A DNA stretch of 64,000 nucleotides from Chryseobacterium sp. G0201 (GCF_003815655.1 NZ_CP033917.1:930001-994000), one strand, 5' to 3'. Counted from the first letter of the stretch, positions 26,106 through 34,600 are shown. The notes: generated from the sequence alone by a model not told the origin. Translations and numbers: made by a program.

Positions 26106-27962
26106 ATGTTTGCCAAATTTTTTGAAAAAGCATTTGATGATGAAGACTGGATTTTTGAAATAAAATGGGACGGTTATCGCGCTATTGCTGATCTCAGCAA
26201 TGAAAAACCTCTCTTCTACTCCCGAAATGGAATTTCTTTTTTATCAAAATTTGATAAAGTCTCAAAGAATTTTGATCAACAGAAGCACAAAATGATTCTT
26301 GATGGTGAAATTGTGGCTTATGACGAAAACGGAAAGCCAAATTTTCAACTATTACAACAAATTGGAGACAATCCCAATTTAGCCTTAGTTTATCAGGTTT
26401 TCGATTTACTTTGGCTCAATGGCCATTCTACGGAAGAGATCCCTTTAATTCAACGGAAAGAGCTTTTAAAAGAGGCTTTGATTGAAACGGAAGTCATCAA
26501 ATATTGTGATCACATCCCGGAAAAAGGTATCGATTTTTTTAATGAAATGAAAAAAATGCAATTGGAGGGAATGATCGCCAAAAAATCAGACAGTCTTTAT
26601 ATTGAAAACTACAGAAGTTCGGATTGGCTGAAAATAAAATTCACCAATACAGAAGAAGCTATAATTTGTGGATTTACAAAGCCGAGAGGCTCGAGAGAAG
26701 GTTTTGGAGCGTTGATTTTAGGAAAATATATTGACGGAAAGTTGATTTATTCCGGTCACACGGGAACAGGTTTTAATAAAGAATCATTGAATCTGCTTCA
26801 TGAAAGACTGAAAAAATTAGTTATAAAAACATCTCCGTTTGAAGCCGTTCCTAAAACGAATATGCCTGTAACATGGACAAAACCTGAATTGGTCTGCGAA
26901 ATAAAATATTCTGAGATTACCAAAGACGGAATTTTCCGGCATCCTGTTTTTGTTGCGATCCGTGAAGATAAAAACCCCGAAGATACAAACGAAAAACCTA
27001 AAGAGATGAAAGCCAAAACACCAGCAAAAAAGACATCAACTTCAGAAAAAGAAAAGGAAATCACTTTAGACAAACATAAAGTAAAACTTACCAATCAGGA
27101 TAAAGTTTATTTTCCGAAAGATGAGATTACAAAAGGTGATGTAATCGAATATTATCAATCTGTCGCCAATTTTATTTTACCACATTTGAAAAACCGTCCG
27201 TTGTCATTAAACCGTTTTCCCAATGGAATTGATGAGCAAAGCTTTTATCAAAAAGATGCAAGTGACAATATTCCTGACTGGATAAAAACAACGCAGGTTT
27301 ATTCGGAATCTAATGATAAATACATTGATTATATTTACTGTAATGACAAGGCGACATTGGCTTATCTGAATAATTTAGGTTGTATTGATCTGAATCCTTG
27401 GAACTCTTCGCTTCCTGATTTGGAGCATCCTGATTTTATGGTTTTAGATCTCGATCCTTCGAAGAAAAATAGTTTTGATGATGTAATTGAAACCGCTTTG
27501 CAGGTTAATGAGGTTTTAAATTCAATTAAAATTAAAGGCTATTGTAAAACTTCTGGAAGTACAGGAATTCACGTCTACATTCCGATGGGTGGGAAATATG
27601 ATTTTGACCAAGTGAAAGATTTTGCGCATATTTTAATGAAGCAAGTCAATGAAAAGCTTCCAAAAATAACAACTTTAGAAAGAAGTTTGCAAAAAAGAGA
27701 CGACAAGAAAATCTACCTAGATTATCTTCAAAATAGAACCGGACAAACATTGGCAAGTGTTTACAGCTTACGACCAAAAGAAGGTGCTTCTGTGTCTATG
27801 CCTTTGGAATGGGAAGAATTAAAGCCAGGTTTGAAACCAACTGATTTTAATATTCATAATGCTTTGGAAAGAATTAAAGAAAAAGGTGATTTGTTCAAAC
27901 CTGTTTTGGGTAAGGGAATCGATATGATGAAGGCGTTGGAATTGTTGCAGGATCTTGAATAA
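26106..27962 (+). CDS. ligD: LigD ATP-dependent ligase and polymerase domains (3' part of a split ligD)
   Basis: This 618-aa product starts with the ligase domain: the adenylated lysine motif KWDGYR at about 20-25, then the nucleotidyltransferase core (LDGEIVAYDENGKPNF, EGMIAKKSDS, WLKIKF) and the OB fold. A Lys/Thr-rich linker lies near 300. The primase-like polymerase domain (about 320-618) has FMVLDLDPS with the metal-binding aspartates and KTSGSTGIHVYIPM. Together with the 25426-26028 product this is the PE-Lig-Pol order known from Pseudomonas LigD. The listed ATG is the first in this frame after the break. Whether translation restarts here or arrives by frameshift is not decided by the sequence. 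Confidence 0.9.
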   Translation: MFAKFFEKAFDDEDWIFEIKWDGYRAIADLSNEKPLFYSRNGISFLSKFDKVSKNFDQQKHKMILDGEIVAYDENGKPNFQLLQQIGDNPNLALVYQVFDLLWLNGHSTEEIPLIQRKELLKEALIETEVIKYCDHIPEKGIDFFNEMKKMQLEGMIAKKSDSLYIENYRSSDWLKIKFTNTEEAIICGFTKPRGSREGFGALILGKYIDGKLIYSGHTGTGFNKESLNLLHERLKKLVIKTSPFEAVPKTNMPVTWTKPELVCEIKYSEITKDGIFRHPVFVAIREDKNPEDTNEKPKEMKAKTPAKKTSTSEKEKEITLDKHKVKLTNQDKVYFPKDEITKGDVIEYYQSVANFILPHLKNRPLSLNRFPNGIDEQSFYQKDASDNIPDWIKTTQVYSESNDKYIDYIYCNDKATLAYLNNLGCIDLNPWNSSLPDLEHPDFMVLDLDPSKKNSFDDVIETALQVNEVLNSIKIKGYCKTSGSTGIHVYIPMGGKYDFDQVKDFAHILMKQVNEKLPKITTLERSLQKRDDKKIYLDYLQNRTGQTLASVYSLRPKEGASVSMPLEWEELKPGLKPTDFNIHNALERIKEKGDLFKPVLGKGIDMMKALELLQDLE

Positions 27963-27976
27963 TTTTGGTATTTTTG
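27945..27976 (+). promoter_or_regulatory. Putative promoter of the 178-aa lipoprotein gene
   Basis: TTG (27945-27947) and TATTTTTG (27969-27976) are spaced by 21 bases. The ATG at 27996 follows 19 bases later. The -33 box lies inside the 3' end of ligD. Confidence 0.5.
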
Positions 27977-27995
27977 AATGAACTAAAAATACAGA

Positions 27996-28532
27996 ATGAA
28001 AACTTCAATTTTATTAATTCTCATTTTTTGTTTGAGTTGTTCTGAGAAAAAAACAGATAAAAAGTCAAACTACGATCAACCGAATTATTCATTTGATAAT
28101 ATATTAAGTTACCGCAAAGAAGATACCATATTTATAAAATCAAGATTTCAAGATTGTGGAGAATGGGGTGGTCATGAGGAATTAGTTAAAATCTACCGCT
28201 CAGAACGAAAACCCAAGTTGACTTATGTCAAATTCAAGGTTGATTGCGGAATCAGAAACTCATTAGGTCAAATAATTCAAACCAAAAAATTTACCCAACA
28301 TATTTTATTATCAAATTCACAGCAATTAGTATTAATGAAATATATGAATGATTTAATGAAATTTCAGTTTCTTAAAGAAGAAATTTCACATTCTGGAAAC
28401 TCCTTTTATTTAAGTAATACCAAGGGAGATTTGAAAATTTCTCATTATGGAGACCAATATTTACCTTTAAACAGTTACAATACTTTAATGACTGCATTAA
28501 AGCTTCCAAAAGTAAATATTGAAAATAGGTAA
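27996..28532 (+). CDS. Hypothetical lipoprotein, 178 aa
   Basis: The product starts with a short lipoprotein signal (MKTSILLILIFCLSC) followed by SEKKTDKKS, so it should be a lipid-anchored envelope protein. The body is about 155 residues with no recognised domain. It has cysteines in FQDCGEWGG and KVDCGI that might form a disulfide. It probably has its own promoter. It ends exactly adjacent to the stop of the convergent SDR gene, with no room for a terminator between them. The function is unknown. Confidence 0.75.
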   Translation: MKTSILLILIFCLSCSEKKTDKKSNYDQPNYSFDNILSYRKEDTIFIKSRFQDCGEWGGHEELVKIYRSERKPKLTYVKFKVDCGIRNSLGQIIQTKKFTQHILLSNSQQLVLMKYMNDLMKFQFLKEEISHSGNSFYLSNTKGDLKISHYGDQYLPLNSYNTLMTALKLPKVNIENR

Positions 28533-29267
28533 TTAAGGCAATTTCGCAACCAAATTCTCCGGCAACACTTTCAAAATCAAATAAATCAATTTCCATTTAA
28601 AGTTTGGAACAATAGTGAAAGAATTTCCGGCATTGACGATATGTTTGGCTACATAATCAGGTTCCATGATTAAAGATTCATTCAGTTGTAAACCTTCATT
28701 AATTTTTGTTCTGATATAACCAATCACTAAAGCATTGACTTTAATATTCCTAGAAGCTAATTCTTGTCTTAAGCCAGCTAAATAAGTTGTAAAAGCCGCT
28801 TTTGTACTTCCGTAAACAAAATTACTTTTTCGACCTCGAACGCCCGAAAGTGAAGACAGTCCGATAATTCGTTCTAAATTCTTATTGCTTTCGTCCATTG
28901 CAATAATATTCAGAATAGATACAGCTCCCATGTAATTCGTAATCATCATTTGTTGAGTTCCTTTGAAATCTTTCAAAGCTTTGTCATTATCTACTAAAAA
29001 ACCTGCTGCATAAACCGCGATATGAGGTTTTATTGGAAGTTCATCATAGAATTTCTGATGTGAATCAAAATCTGCTGCATCAAAATATAAAACCGTTATT
29101 TTTGATTGGTCTAGATTATTGGAAACTATAAAATTTTCTAATGATTTTGTATTTCGGGAAGCTGCAATGATCGTACATCCTTTTGACAAATATTGTAAAA
29201 TAGATTGCTTCGCAACATCGGAATTAGCACCTAGAATGAGAACGGTTTTGTTTGTGTTTTGATTCAT
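28533..29267 (-). CDS. SDR family oxidoreductase
   Basis: This predicted Rossmann-fold NAD(P)-dependent dehydrogenase of 244 aa has a cofactor motif near GANSDVA (about 13-19), the AAG motif (YAAGFL, about 87-92), the catalytic Ser in GLSSLSG (about 138) and Tyr152-xxx-Lys156 in VYGSTKAA. The ATG at 29265-29267 is preferred; the frame continues 12 codons upstream without matching the family. The substrate is unknown. The GANSD variant of the glycine motif is used by SDRs close to the epimerising DprE2 type, but that assignment is only a suggestion. Confidence 0.85.
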   Translation of the reverse strand: MNQNTNKTVLILGANSDVAKQSILQYLSKGCTIIAASRNTKSLENFIVSNNLDQSKITVLYFDAADFDSHQKFYDELPIKPHIAVYAAGFLVDNDKALKDFKGTQQMMITNYMGAVSILNIIAMDESNKNLERIIGLSSLSGVRGRKSNFVYGSTKAAFTTYLAGLRQELASRNIKVNALVIGYIRTKINEGLQLNESLIMEPDYVAKHIVNAGNSFTIVPNFKWKLIYLILKVLPENLVAKLP

Positions 29268-29361
29268 GCGACAAAGATATTTTATTTTAAAATTTAAACA
29301 CAAATTTCACAAATGTTTTCACTAATAATACAGATTCTTAGTCCATATTCTTAACACTATG

Positions 29362-29428
29362 TTTGTCATCCTGAAATGATCTAGCCATATATTACTTTTA
29401 AGAATTTAGATTCCTCTGGAATGACAAA
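29362..29428. repeat. Intergenic inverted-repeat element (about 67 bp)
   Basis: The ends TTTGTCATCC and GGAATGACAAA are inverted complements apart from one inserted base. They enclose an AT-rich centre with GAATTTAGATTCCTCTG. From memory, stretches of this type occur between genes in many flavobacterial genomes. Only one copy lies in this window. Confidence 0.45.
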
Positions 29429-29458
29429 ATGAATAGATACCTTTATTATAAAAAGAAT

Positions 29459-29487
29459 CGGCGCGGTGAGCTTTGCTCACCGCGCCG
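29459..29487 (-). terminator. GC-rich terminator of the nusB-DUF1573-yajC operon
   Basis: A perfect 13-bp stem of almost pure GC (CGGCGCGGTGAGC / GCTCACCGCGCCG) with a TTT loop is followed on the minus strand by ATTCTTTTTAT. It lies 27 bp after the yajC stop. Its base composition contrasts sharply with the surroundings. Confidence 0.8.
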
Positions 29488-29513
29488 AAACGTAATATTT
29501 CAAAAACTAAAAA

Positions 29514-29888
29514 TTACTTATTTTCAGTTTCGATTTCCTTTTTCTCAACTGGTTTATCAGTTGTTTTTACTGCTTTTTCTCCAAAACGAGTTTCTGTAAA
29601 TTCTCTTGAAACAGCCGCTTTTTCGAATTTTAATTTTCCTGATAATGTTTCAATAACGAAACCATCATCCTGAACCTGAGCAATTCTTCCGTGAAGACCA
29701 GAGGTAAGAACTACTCTAGTTCCAACTTTTAAGTTTTCCTGGAAAGTTTTTTCTTTCTTTTGTTTTGCTTGTTGTGGTCTTATCATTAAGAAATAAAAAC
29801 CTACAAACATCACCCCCATCATGATCAACATCATTGGAGACGAACCTCCCGCTGGAGCTGCTTGTAAAAAGATTGTTAATATACTCAT
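29514..29888 (-). CDS. yajC: Preprotein translocase subunit YajC
   Basis: This 124-aa protein has one transmembrane helix (about 15-38, MMLIMMGVMFVGFYFLMIRPQQ) followed by the conserved cytoplasmic domain containing KVGTRVVLTSGLHGRIAQV. It is the small partner of SecDF in the Sec translocase. It has a Lys/Glu-rich tail. It is the last gene of nusB-DUF1573-yajC, starting 4 bp after the DUF1573 gene, and is followed by a GC-rich terminator. Confidence 0.93.
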   Translation of the reverse strand: MSILTIFLQAAPAGGSSPMMLIMMGVMFVGFYFLMIRPQQAKQKKEKTFQENLKVGTRVVLTSGLHGRIAQVQDDGFVIETLSGKLKFEKAAVSREFTETRFGEKAVKTTDKPVEKKEIETENK

Positions 29889-29892
29889 TATA

Positions 29893-30426
29893 TTATGGTT
29901 GAATATTAGCTGTAAATGTTAATTTAATTGGAGCTTTATCTACGTTCGCAAAAACATCTGCATACTTACTTACATTTCCATCAAAGCTTGAAGAGTCAAA
30001 ATGCAATGTAATTTTTCCTTTTTTACCGGGCATAATTGGTTCTTTTGTGAAATCAGGTACTGTACATCCACATCCTGGCTTTACTTCAGAAATTACCAAA
30101 GGATTTTTTCCTGTATTTGTAATTTCATATACGTGCTCTACTTTATCTCCTTTTTTGATTTTTCCAAAATCGAAGCTGTTTTCAGAAAGAGCAATTGTTG
30201 TTAATGGCTGGTTAGATGGAGCCGGTGTTCCTGCTACCGCCGGAGTAGCCGTCGCTGCACCTTCCTGTACGTGAACTGCTGAAGAATCAGTTGGCGGCAA
30301 ATTATTTGCAGCACTAGAATCTACTGCTACAGCATCTGATCCCTGAACTTCTTTGCTTTCTTTTTTACAAGAAACTAAACCAAAGCCTATAATAGACAAA
30401 GCGATAATTGATAACGTCTTTTTCAT
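29893..30426 (-). CDS. DUF1573 domain lipoprotein
   Basis: This 177-aa protein has a lipoprotein signal (MKKTLSIIALSIIGFGLVSCKKE) and a linker rich in Ser, Ala, Pro and Thr (about 25-75). The C-terminal DUF1573 domain is an Ig-like fold (FDFGKIKKGDKVEHVYEITNTGKNPLVI, then PGCGCTVPDF). DUF1573 proteins are common envelope proteins in Bacteroidota with no defined activity. Its start lies 1 bp after the nusB stop and 4 bp before yajC, so the three genes form one operon. Confidence 0.88.
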   Translation of the reverse strand: MKKTLSIIALSIIGFGLVSCKKESKEVQGSDAVAVDSSAANNLPPTDSSAVHVQEGAATATPAVAGTPAPSNQPLTTIALSENSFDFGKIKKGDKVEHVYEITNTGKNPLVISEVKPGCGCTVPDFTKEPIMPGKKGKITLHFDSSSFDGNVSKYADVFANVDKAPIKLTFTANIQP

Positions 30427-30427
30427 G

Positions 30428-31333
30428 TTAAATTCTATTTTGATCTTTACAATATTTATCTAAAATTCCGTTGATGAAGATATTGGATCTGTCTGTAGCA
30501 AATACTTTAGCGATCTCTATATATTCATTAATAATTACTCTTGAAGGGGTGAAGGCAAAATTATCAAGCTCAGAAATTGCTGTTGTTAAAATAACTTTGT
30601 CCATTAAAGAAACTCTATCCAAATCCCAGTTTTCCAATCTTTCACCTAACTTTTTCTCGTTGCTTTCCCAGTTGTTCAGTGTGTCTCTCAACAATTTACC
30701 TGCGAAATCTCTGTCTTCATCATCTTTCACCATTTTGATCAAAGTTCTACTTTCTTCATCTTCCTTTAGAAAACCAATCGTTTTTTGAACCATTGAATTA
30801 GCAATATGAATATCATCATACCAAGTTAATTCTTTATCCCCAAGATATTCATGAAAATCTTCATTTTCAGCGATGTATCTTAAAAATAATTTTCCAATAA
30901 ATTTTTGATCTTCCTCAAAAGAATACCCATCTTCTTTCATGAAATCCTGATAACGCTTTCCTGCAGTAATTCTCTGGAAAGTTCTCACCAAAAGATCATC
31001 ATGAAGATCCCACTTCAATTGTTTATGCTGACCAGTAAAAAATAATCTCTCAGGATTTTCTTCAATCTTAATTAATACTTGGTTGCTGATGAATTTTTGA
31101 TTAGGATTGGTATTCGCATCGGTTTTGATGTATTTATTCTTACCGATTTCGATCTGATGTTCTGCAAGATCTTTCAATGCCACTAAAAAGTTTAGTTCAT
31201 AGATATACAGATAATAGATTTTTTCTATTCCAGAGAACATGTTTTTCTCTAAAACATCAAATTTTATTGGATTTTGGTAGTAAGAATACACACTTTCTAC
31301 TACTTTTTCACGGATTTGTCGTCGTCCTAACAT
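30428..31333 (-). CDS. nusB: Transcription antitermination factor NusB (long Bacteroidota form)
   Basis: The protein has 301 aa, about twice the E. coli NusB. The C-terminal half (about 155-300) carries the helical NusB fold with RVIINEYIEIAKVFATDRSNIFINGILDKY. The N-terminal half is a family-specific helical extension starting MLGRRQIREKVVESVYSYY, which repeats the NusB first-helix signature. NusB binds boxA RNA with ribosomal protein S10 in rRNA antitermination. It is divergent from the ABC transporter at 31424 with about 90 bp between. It is first in the nusB-DUF1573-yajC operon. Confidence 0.92.
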   Translation of the reverse strand: MLGRRQIREKVVESVYSYYQNPIKFDVLEKNMFSGIEKIYYLYIYELNFLVALKDLAEHQIEIGKNKYIKTDANTNPNQKFISNQVLIKIEENPERLFFTGQHKQLKWDLHDDLLVRTFQRITAGKRYQDFMKEDGYSFEEDQKFIGKLFLRYIAENEDFHEYLGDKELTWYDDIHIANSMVQKTIGFLKEDEESRTLIKMVKDDEDRDFAGKLLRDTLNNWESNEKKLGERLENWDLDRVSLMDKVILTTAISELDNFAFTPSRVIINEYIEIAKVFATDRSNIFINGILDKYCKDQNRI

Positions 31334-31423
31334 TCAAAGAGCTTTTTATGGGTGCAAAGATACGAAATTTAAAATTTATGAAATTCGTAGTCTGCTTCTA
31401 TTTTTGTAATTTTGCAAAACTTT

Positions 31424-33085
31424 ATGAAAGCTTTAAAAACTCTAAACCCTTATTTTTGGAAACATAAAATATTATTGTTTTGGGGGTCGCTGTTTATCAT
31501 TACCAGCAATTTTTTCAATATATACAAAGTTCAGTTTGTAGGAAAATCGGTTGATGAACTTACAAAAAACGGAAATTACGGCTTCAATAAGCAGATATTA
31601 ATTTATGTTGCCATTATTGTCGGATGTTCCCTTCTTACCGGATTTTTCACCTTTATGATGAGACAAACTATTATTGTAGCATCAAGAAGGATTGAATATG
31701 AGCTGAAAAATAAAATCTACAGACATTATCAGGAATTATCTTTAACGGATTACAAACAAACGACTATTGGTGATTTAATGAACCGATTAAGTGAAGATGT
31801 TGTGGCTGTAAGAATGTATCTTGGACCTGGTGTGATGTACGTTGTGAACTTAATTATTCTATTAATTATCACAAGTATTTATATGCTGAAAACGGATGTA
31901 TCAATGACTTTATGGACATTGTTGCCTCTTCCCATTTTATCATTTGCTATTTTCAAGGTAAGTTCTATTATTAATAAAAAGTCGAAGATTATGCAGAAAA
32001 GTCAGTCTGCAATTTCAACTTTTGTTCAGGATAGTTTTTCGGGAATCCGTGTTGTGAAGTTTTTTGCGAAAGAAAATTACATCAAGAAAAATTACAGCGT
32101 AAAAGTCACTGATTATCAAGACAAAGCTTTAGATTTAGCTAAAACCGAAGCATATTTCTTTACCATTATTTTATTCGTAATCGGTCTATTAAACGTTGCC
32201 ATTATTTTAATTGGCGGTCAAAAATATATTGACGGACAATTAAGTATCGGTAAAATCGCCGATTTCTTCATGTATATCAACACATTGATATTTCCTTTCT
32301 CAATGGTTGGCTGGGTAACTTCTGTGAACCAAAGAGCTGAAGCTTCCATGCAAAGAATCAATGAATTTTTGGATAAAAAATCTGAAGTTATCAATACAAA
32401 CTTCGAAAACTATCCTATTAAAGGAGATATTGAGTTCAGAAATGTGTCTTATGTTTACCCAAATACAGGAATTAAGGCGTTAGATAATTTAAGTTTTAAA
32501 ATCGATGCCGGACAATCTCTCGCGATCATGGGTAAAACAGGAAGTGGAAAATCTACCATTGCCTTACTTCTTTGCCGATTAATTGATCCTACGGAAGGAG
32601 AAATTTTAATTGATGGTAAAAATCTTAAAGATCATAACTTAGACAATTACAGAAATTTTATAGGCTACATTCCGCAGGAAAGTTACTTGTTTTCAGATTC
32701 TATCGAGAGTAATATTGGGTTTGCAATAGACAATCCTTCCCACGATAAAGTCGTTGAATATGCCAAGATCGCAGATGTTGATAAAAACATCATCGACTTC
32801 AAAGATCAATATAAAACACTTGTTGGTGAGCGTGGTGTAATGCTTTCGGGAGGTCAGAAACAGCGTATTTGTATCGCTAGAGCCTTAATTAAAGACCCAA
32901 ACATCATTATTTTCGACGATTCATTGTCTGCTTTGGACACTGAAACCGAGCAGAATATCTTAGAAAATATAGAATCAAAAATTCACAACGCTACGTCCAT
33001 AATTATCACACACAGAGAGTCTAGCGCTCAGAGAGCAGATAAAATTATTAATCTTACTGAAATTACCAATTCTTTAACCGCTTAG
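31424..33085 (+). CDS. ABC exporter, fused membrane and ATPase domains
   Basis: This protein of 553 aa has six N-terminal transmembrane helices (about 1-300) followed by an ATPase domain with Walker A GKTGSGKS, a normal LSGGQ signature and Walker B IIIFDDS. An Asp replaces the catalytic Glu after Walker B. That substitution is typical of the degenerate partner in heterodimeric exporters, so a second half-transporter elsewhere is possible. The ATG at 31424 is chosen; a TTG four codons upstream is in frame. The substrate is unknown; lipid or drug export is usual for the family. It is divergent from nusB. Confidence 0.9.
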   Translation: MKALKTLNPYFWKHKILLFWGSLFIITSNFFNIYKVQFVGKSVDELTKNGNYGFNKQILIYVAIIVGCSLLTGFFTFMMRQTIIVASRRIEYELKNKIYRHYQELSLTDYKQTTIGDLMNRLSEDVVAVRMYLGPGVMYVVNLIILLIITSIYMLKTDVSMTLWTLLPLPILSFAIFKVSSIINKKSKIMQKSQSAISTFVQDSFSGIRVVKFFAKENYIKKNYSVKVTDYQDKALDLAKTEAYFFTIILFVIGLLNVAIILIGGQKYIDGQLSIGKIADFFMYINTLIFPFSMVGWVTSVNQRAEASMQRINEFLDKKSEVINTNFENYPIKGDIEFRNVSYVYPNTGIKALDNLSFKIDAGQSLAIMGKTGSGKSTIALLLCRLIDPTEGEILIDGKNLKDHNLDNYRNFIGYIPQESYLFSDSIESNIGFAIDNPSHDKVVEYAKIADVDKNIIDFKDQYKTLVGERGVMLSGGQKQRICIARALIKDPNIIIFDDSLSALDTETEQNILENIESKIHNATSIIITHRESSAQRADKIINLTEITNSLTA

Positions 33086-33126
33086 CCATTTCATTCGGAA
33101 TTGTTAAATAAATCATAAAAAAAATT

Positions 33127-33155
33127 TTGTGATTAAAAGAAAACTTTTATATTTG
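33127..33155 (+). promoter_or_regulatory. Promoter of the PUR-family gene
   Basis: TTG (33127-33129) and TATATTTG (33148-33155) are spaced by 18 bases. The ATG lies 29 bases downstream. Confidence 0.65.
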
Positions 33156-33184
33156 TTCTTAACAAGATTAAAAAATATCTAACA

Positions 33185-33520
33185 ATGAGTGAATACAAGG
33201 AACGCCATGAAAATGAAATTTTCACGAAGGTGTTAAAAGCAGGAAGAAGAACTTATTTCTTTGATGTGCGCGAGACGAAAGCAGGAGATTATTATCTTAC
33301 GATTACCGAAAGCAAAAAGAACTTCGGAGAGAATGGAGAGGCTACATTCGAGAAACACAAAATTTATCTTTACAAAGAGGATTTTAAAAGTTTTCAGGAG
33401 ATGTTTAATGAATCCACAGATTTCATCATTAACGAAAAAGGTGAGGATGTAATATCAGAAAAGCATGACAAAGACTTCAAAAGCAAATCTTATACAATAG
33501 ATTCTGACGACGAGGTTTAA
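33185..33520 (+). CDS. PUR family DNA/RNA-binding protein (DUF3276)
   Basis: This 111-aa protein matches the small bacterial Pur-alpha-like family: EIFTKVLKAGRRTYFFDVRETKAGDYYLTITESKK, then a second beta-beta-beta-alpha half ending KIYLYKEDFKSFQEMF. Such proteins bind single-stranded nucleic acids through a whirly-like dimer. The C-terminus is acidic and disordered (DSDDEV). It is a single gene with a good promoter and a clear terminator, which suggests substantial constitutive expression. The cellular role in Bacteroidota is not established. Confidence 0.9.
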   Translation: MSEYKERHENEIFTKVLKAGRRTYFFDVRETKAGDYYLTITESKKNFGENGEATFEKHKIYLYKEDFKSFQEMFNESTDFIINEKGEDVISEKHDKDFKSKSYTIDSDDEV

Positions 33521-33544
33521 GCCAAAACAATATCTTAAAAACAC

Positions 33545-33570
33545 AAGCATCTGAAAAAAGATGCTTTTTT
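33545..33570 (+). terminator. Terminator after the PUR-family gene
   Basis: The stem AAGCATCT / AGATGCTT with a 6-base A-rich loop is followed by a T run, 25 bp after the stop codon. Confidence 0.85.
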
Positions 33571-33625
33571 TATGTTTATATTTTAATAAATCTTATTGAT
33601 TTTCTTGATTTTATTGCATAAAAAA

Positions 33626-33655
33626 AAACACATTCTCAATGAAGAAAATGTGTTT
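33626..33655 (-). terminator. Terminator after tRNA-His / bshB1
   Basis: The stem AAACACATT / AATGTGTTT with a 12-base loop has a long A run on the plus strand, which reads as a U tail on the minus strand. It lies 8 bp beyond the 3' end of tRNA-His. Confidence 0.7.
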
Positions 33656-33662
33656 AAATGTG

Positions 33663-33736
33663 GGTGAATGAGGGGTCTCGAACCCCCGACCTCCGGAACC
33701 ACAATCCGGCGCTCTAACCAACTGAGCTACAATCAC
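33663..33736 (-). tRNA. tRNA-His (GTG)
   Basis: The complement strand folds as a cloverleaf. The D arm is GCTCAGTTGGTTAGAGC, the anticodon stem CCGGA / TCCGG encloses loop TTGTGGT with anticodon GTG, and the T arm has the GTTCGA loop. A G at the -1 position (complement of 33737) faces C73, the identity feature of tRNA-His. CCA is not encoded. The acceptor stem GTGATTG / CATTCAC has a T-T mismatch at the fifth pair. It is 36 bp downstream of bshB1 and may be cotranscribed with it. Confidence 0.95.
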
Positions 33737-33772
33737 CGTTTTGGTGGTGCAAATATAAGAAAGATTTTTTAA

Positions 33773-34492
33773 TTACAAAATAATTCCATCAAAATTTTTC
33801 AACGCAATCAGCTTCTCAGTCGTAAATCCCTCAGCATAAGTAACTCCCGATAACCTTCCTAAGTCTTGTGCACGGTACGTTAAACTCTCGTAGAAGTCTT
33901 TTGATGTAATCGGAGTCTCAGGTTCCTTAGAAGTTGGATCATAAAACTGAGTTTTGAATGCCATACACGCTTCGATCTTCTTATCGAGATGCTCAGAAAT
34001 GTCAATAACAAATTCCGGTTTGATATTTTTCCACTGAATATAATTGAAAATATGCTTTGGTCTCCATACCTCTTGATTTTCTCCGTCCTCTGAAGTTTCA
34101 ATTTTTCTTAAGCCAGATAAAAAGCACGCATCCGATACTAATTTCGCTCCTTTTGCGTGATCTGGATGTCTATCATCAATCGCGTTCGCTAAAACGATTT
34201 CTGGCCTGTATTTGCGAATCATTTTTACGATCTTTAATTGATATTCTTCAGAATTCACAAGAAAGCCATCTTTCATTCCTAAATTCTCTCTCGCAGAAAC
34301 TCCCAAAATCTTTGCAGAATTTCCGGCCTCTATTCTTCTTGTTTCATCTGTACCTCTGGTTCCCATTTCGCCTTTCGTTAAATCAACGATAACGCATGTT
34401 TTTCCTTCTGAAATTAATTTGGCAATTGTTCCGCCGCAACCTAACTCAACATCATCAGGATGTGCTCCAAAAGCAAGTATGTCTATTTTCAT
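33773..34492 (-). CDS. bshB1: Bacillithiol biosynthesis deacetylase BshB1
   Basis: This 239-aa PIG-L family zinc deacetylase removes the acetyl group from N-acetylglucosaminyl-malate in bacillithiol synthesis. It has the zinc motif AHPDDVE (about 10-16), a second metal site in RHPDHAKGAKLV, and the typical start KIDILAFGAHPDDVELGCGGT. Length and sequence are those of BshB1 rather than MshB. It lies upstream of tRNA-His on the same strand. Its presence implies that the organism makes bacillithiol, as many Flavobacteriia do. Confidence 0.94.
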   Translation of the reverse strand: MKIDILAFGAHPDDVELGCGGTIAKLISEGKTCVIVDLTKGEMGTRGTDETRRIEAGNSAKILGVSARENLGMKDGFLVNSEEYQLKIVKMIRKYRPEIVLANAIDDRHPDHAKGAKLVSDACFLSGLRKIETSEDGENQEVWRPKHIFNYIQWKNIKPEFVIDISEHLDKKIEACMAFKTQFYDPTSKEPETPITSKDFYESLTYRAQDLGRLSGVTYAEGFTTEKLIALKNFDGIIL

Positions 34493-34600
34493 TTATTCTT
34501 TTTAATTTTAATTTGTAAGATGAAACGTTCAATTACTATGCTCGTGTTATCGAATTTTTAACCAAGCCGTTTCATACTTTCAAATATAAGATTTAAAATA

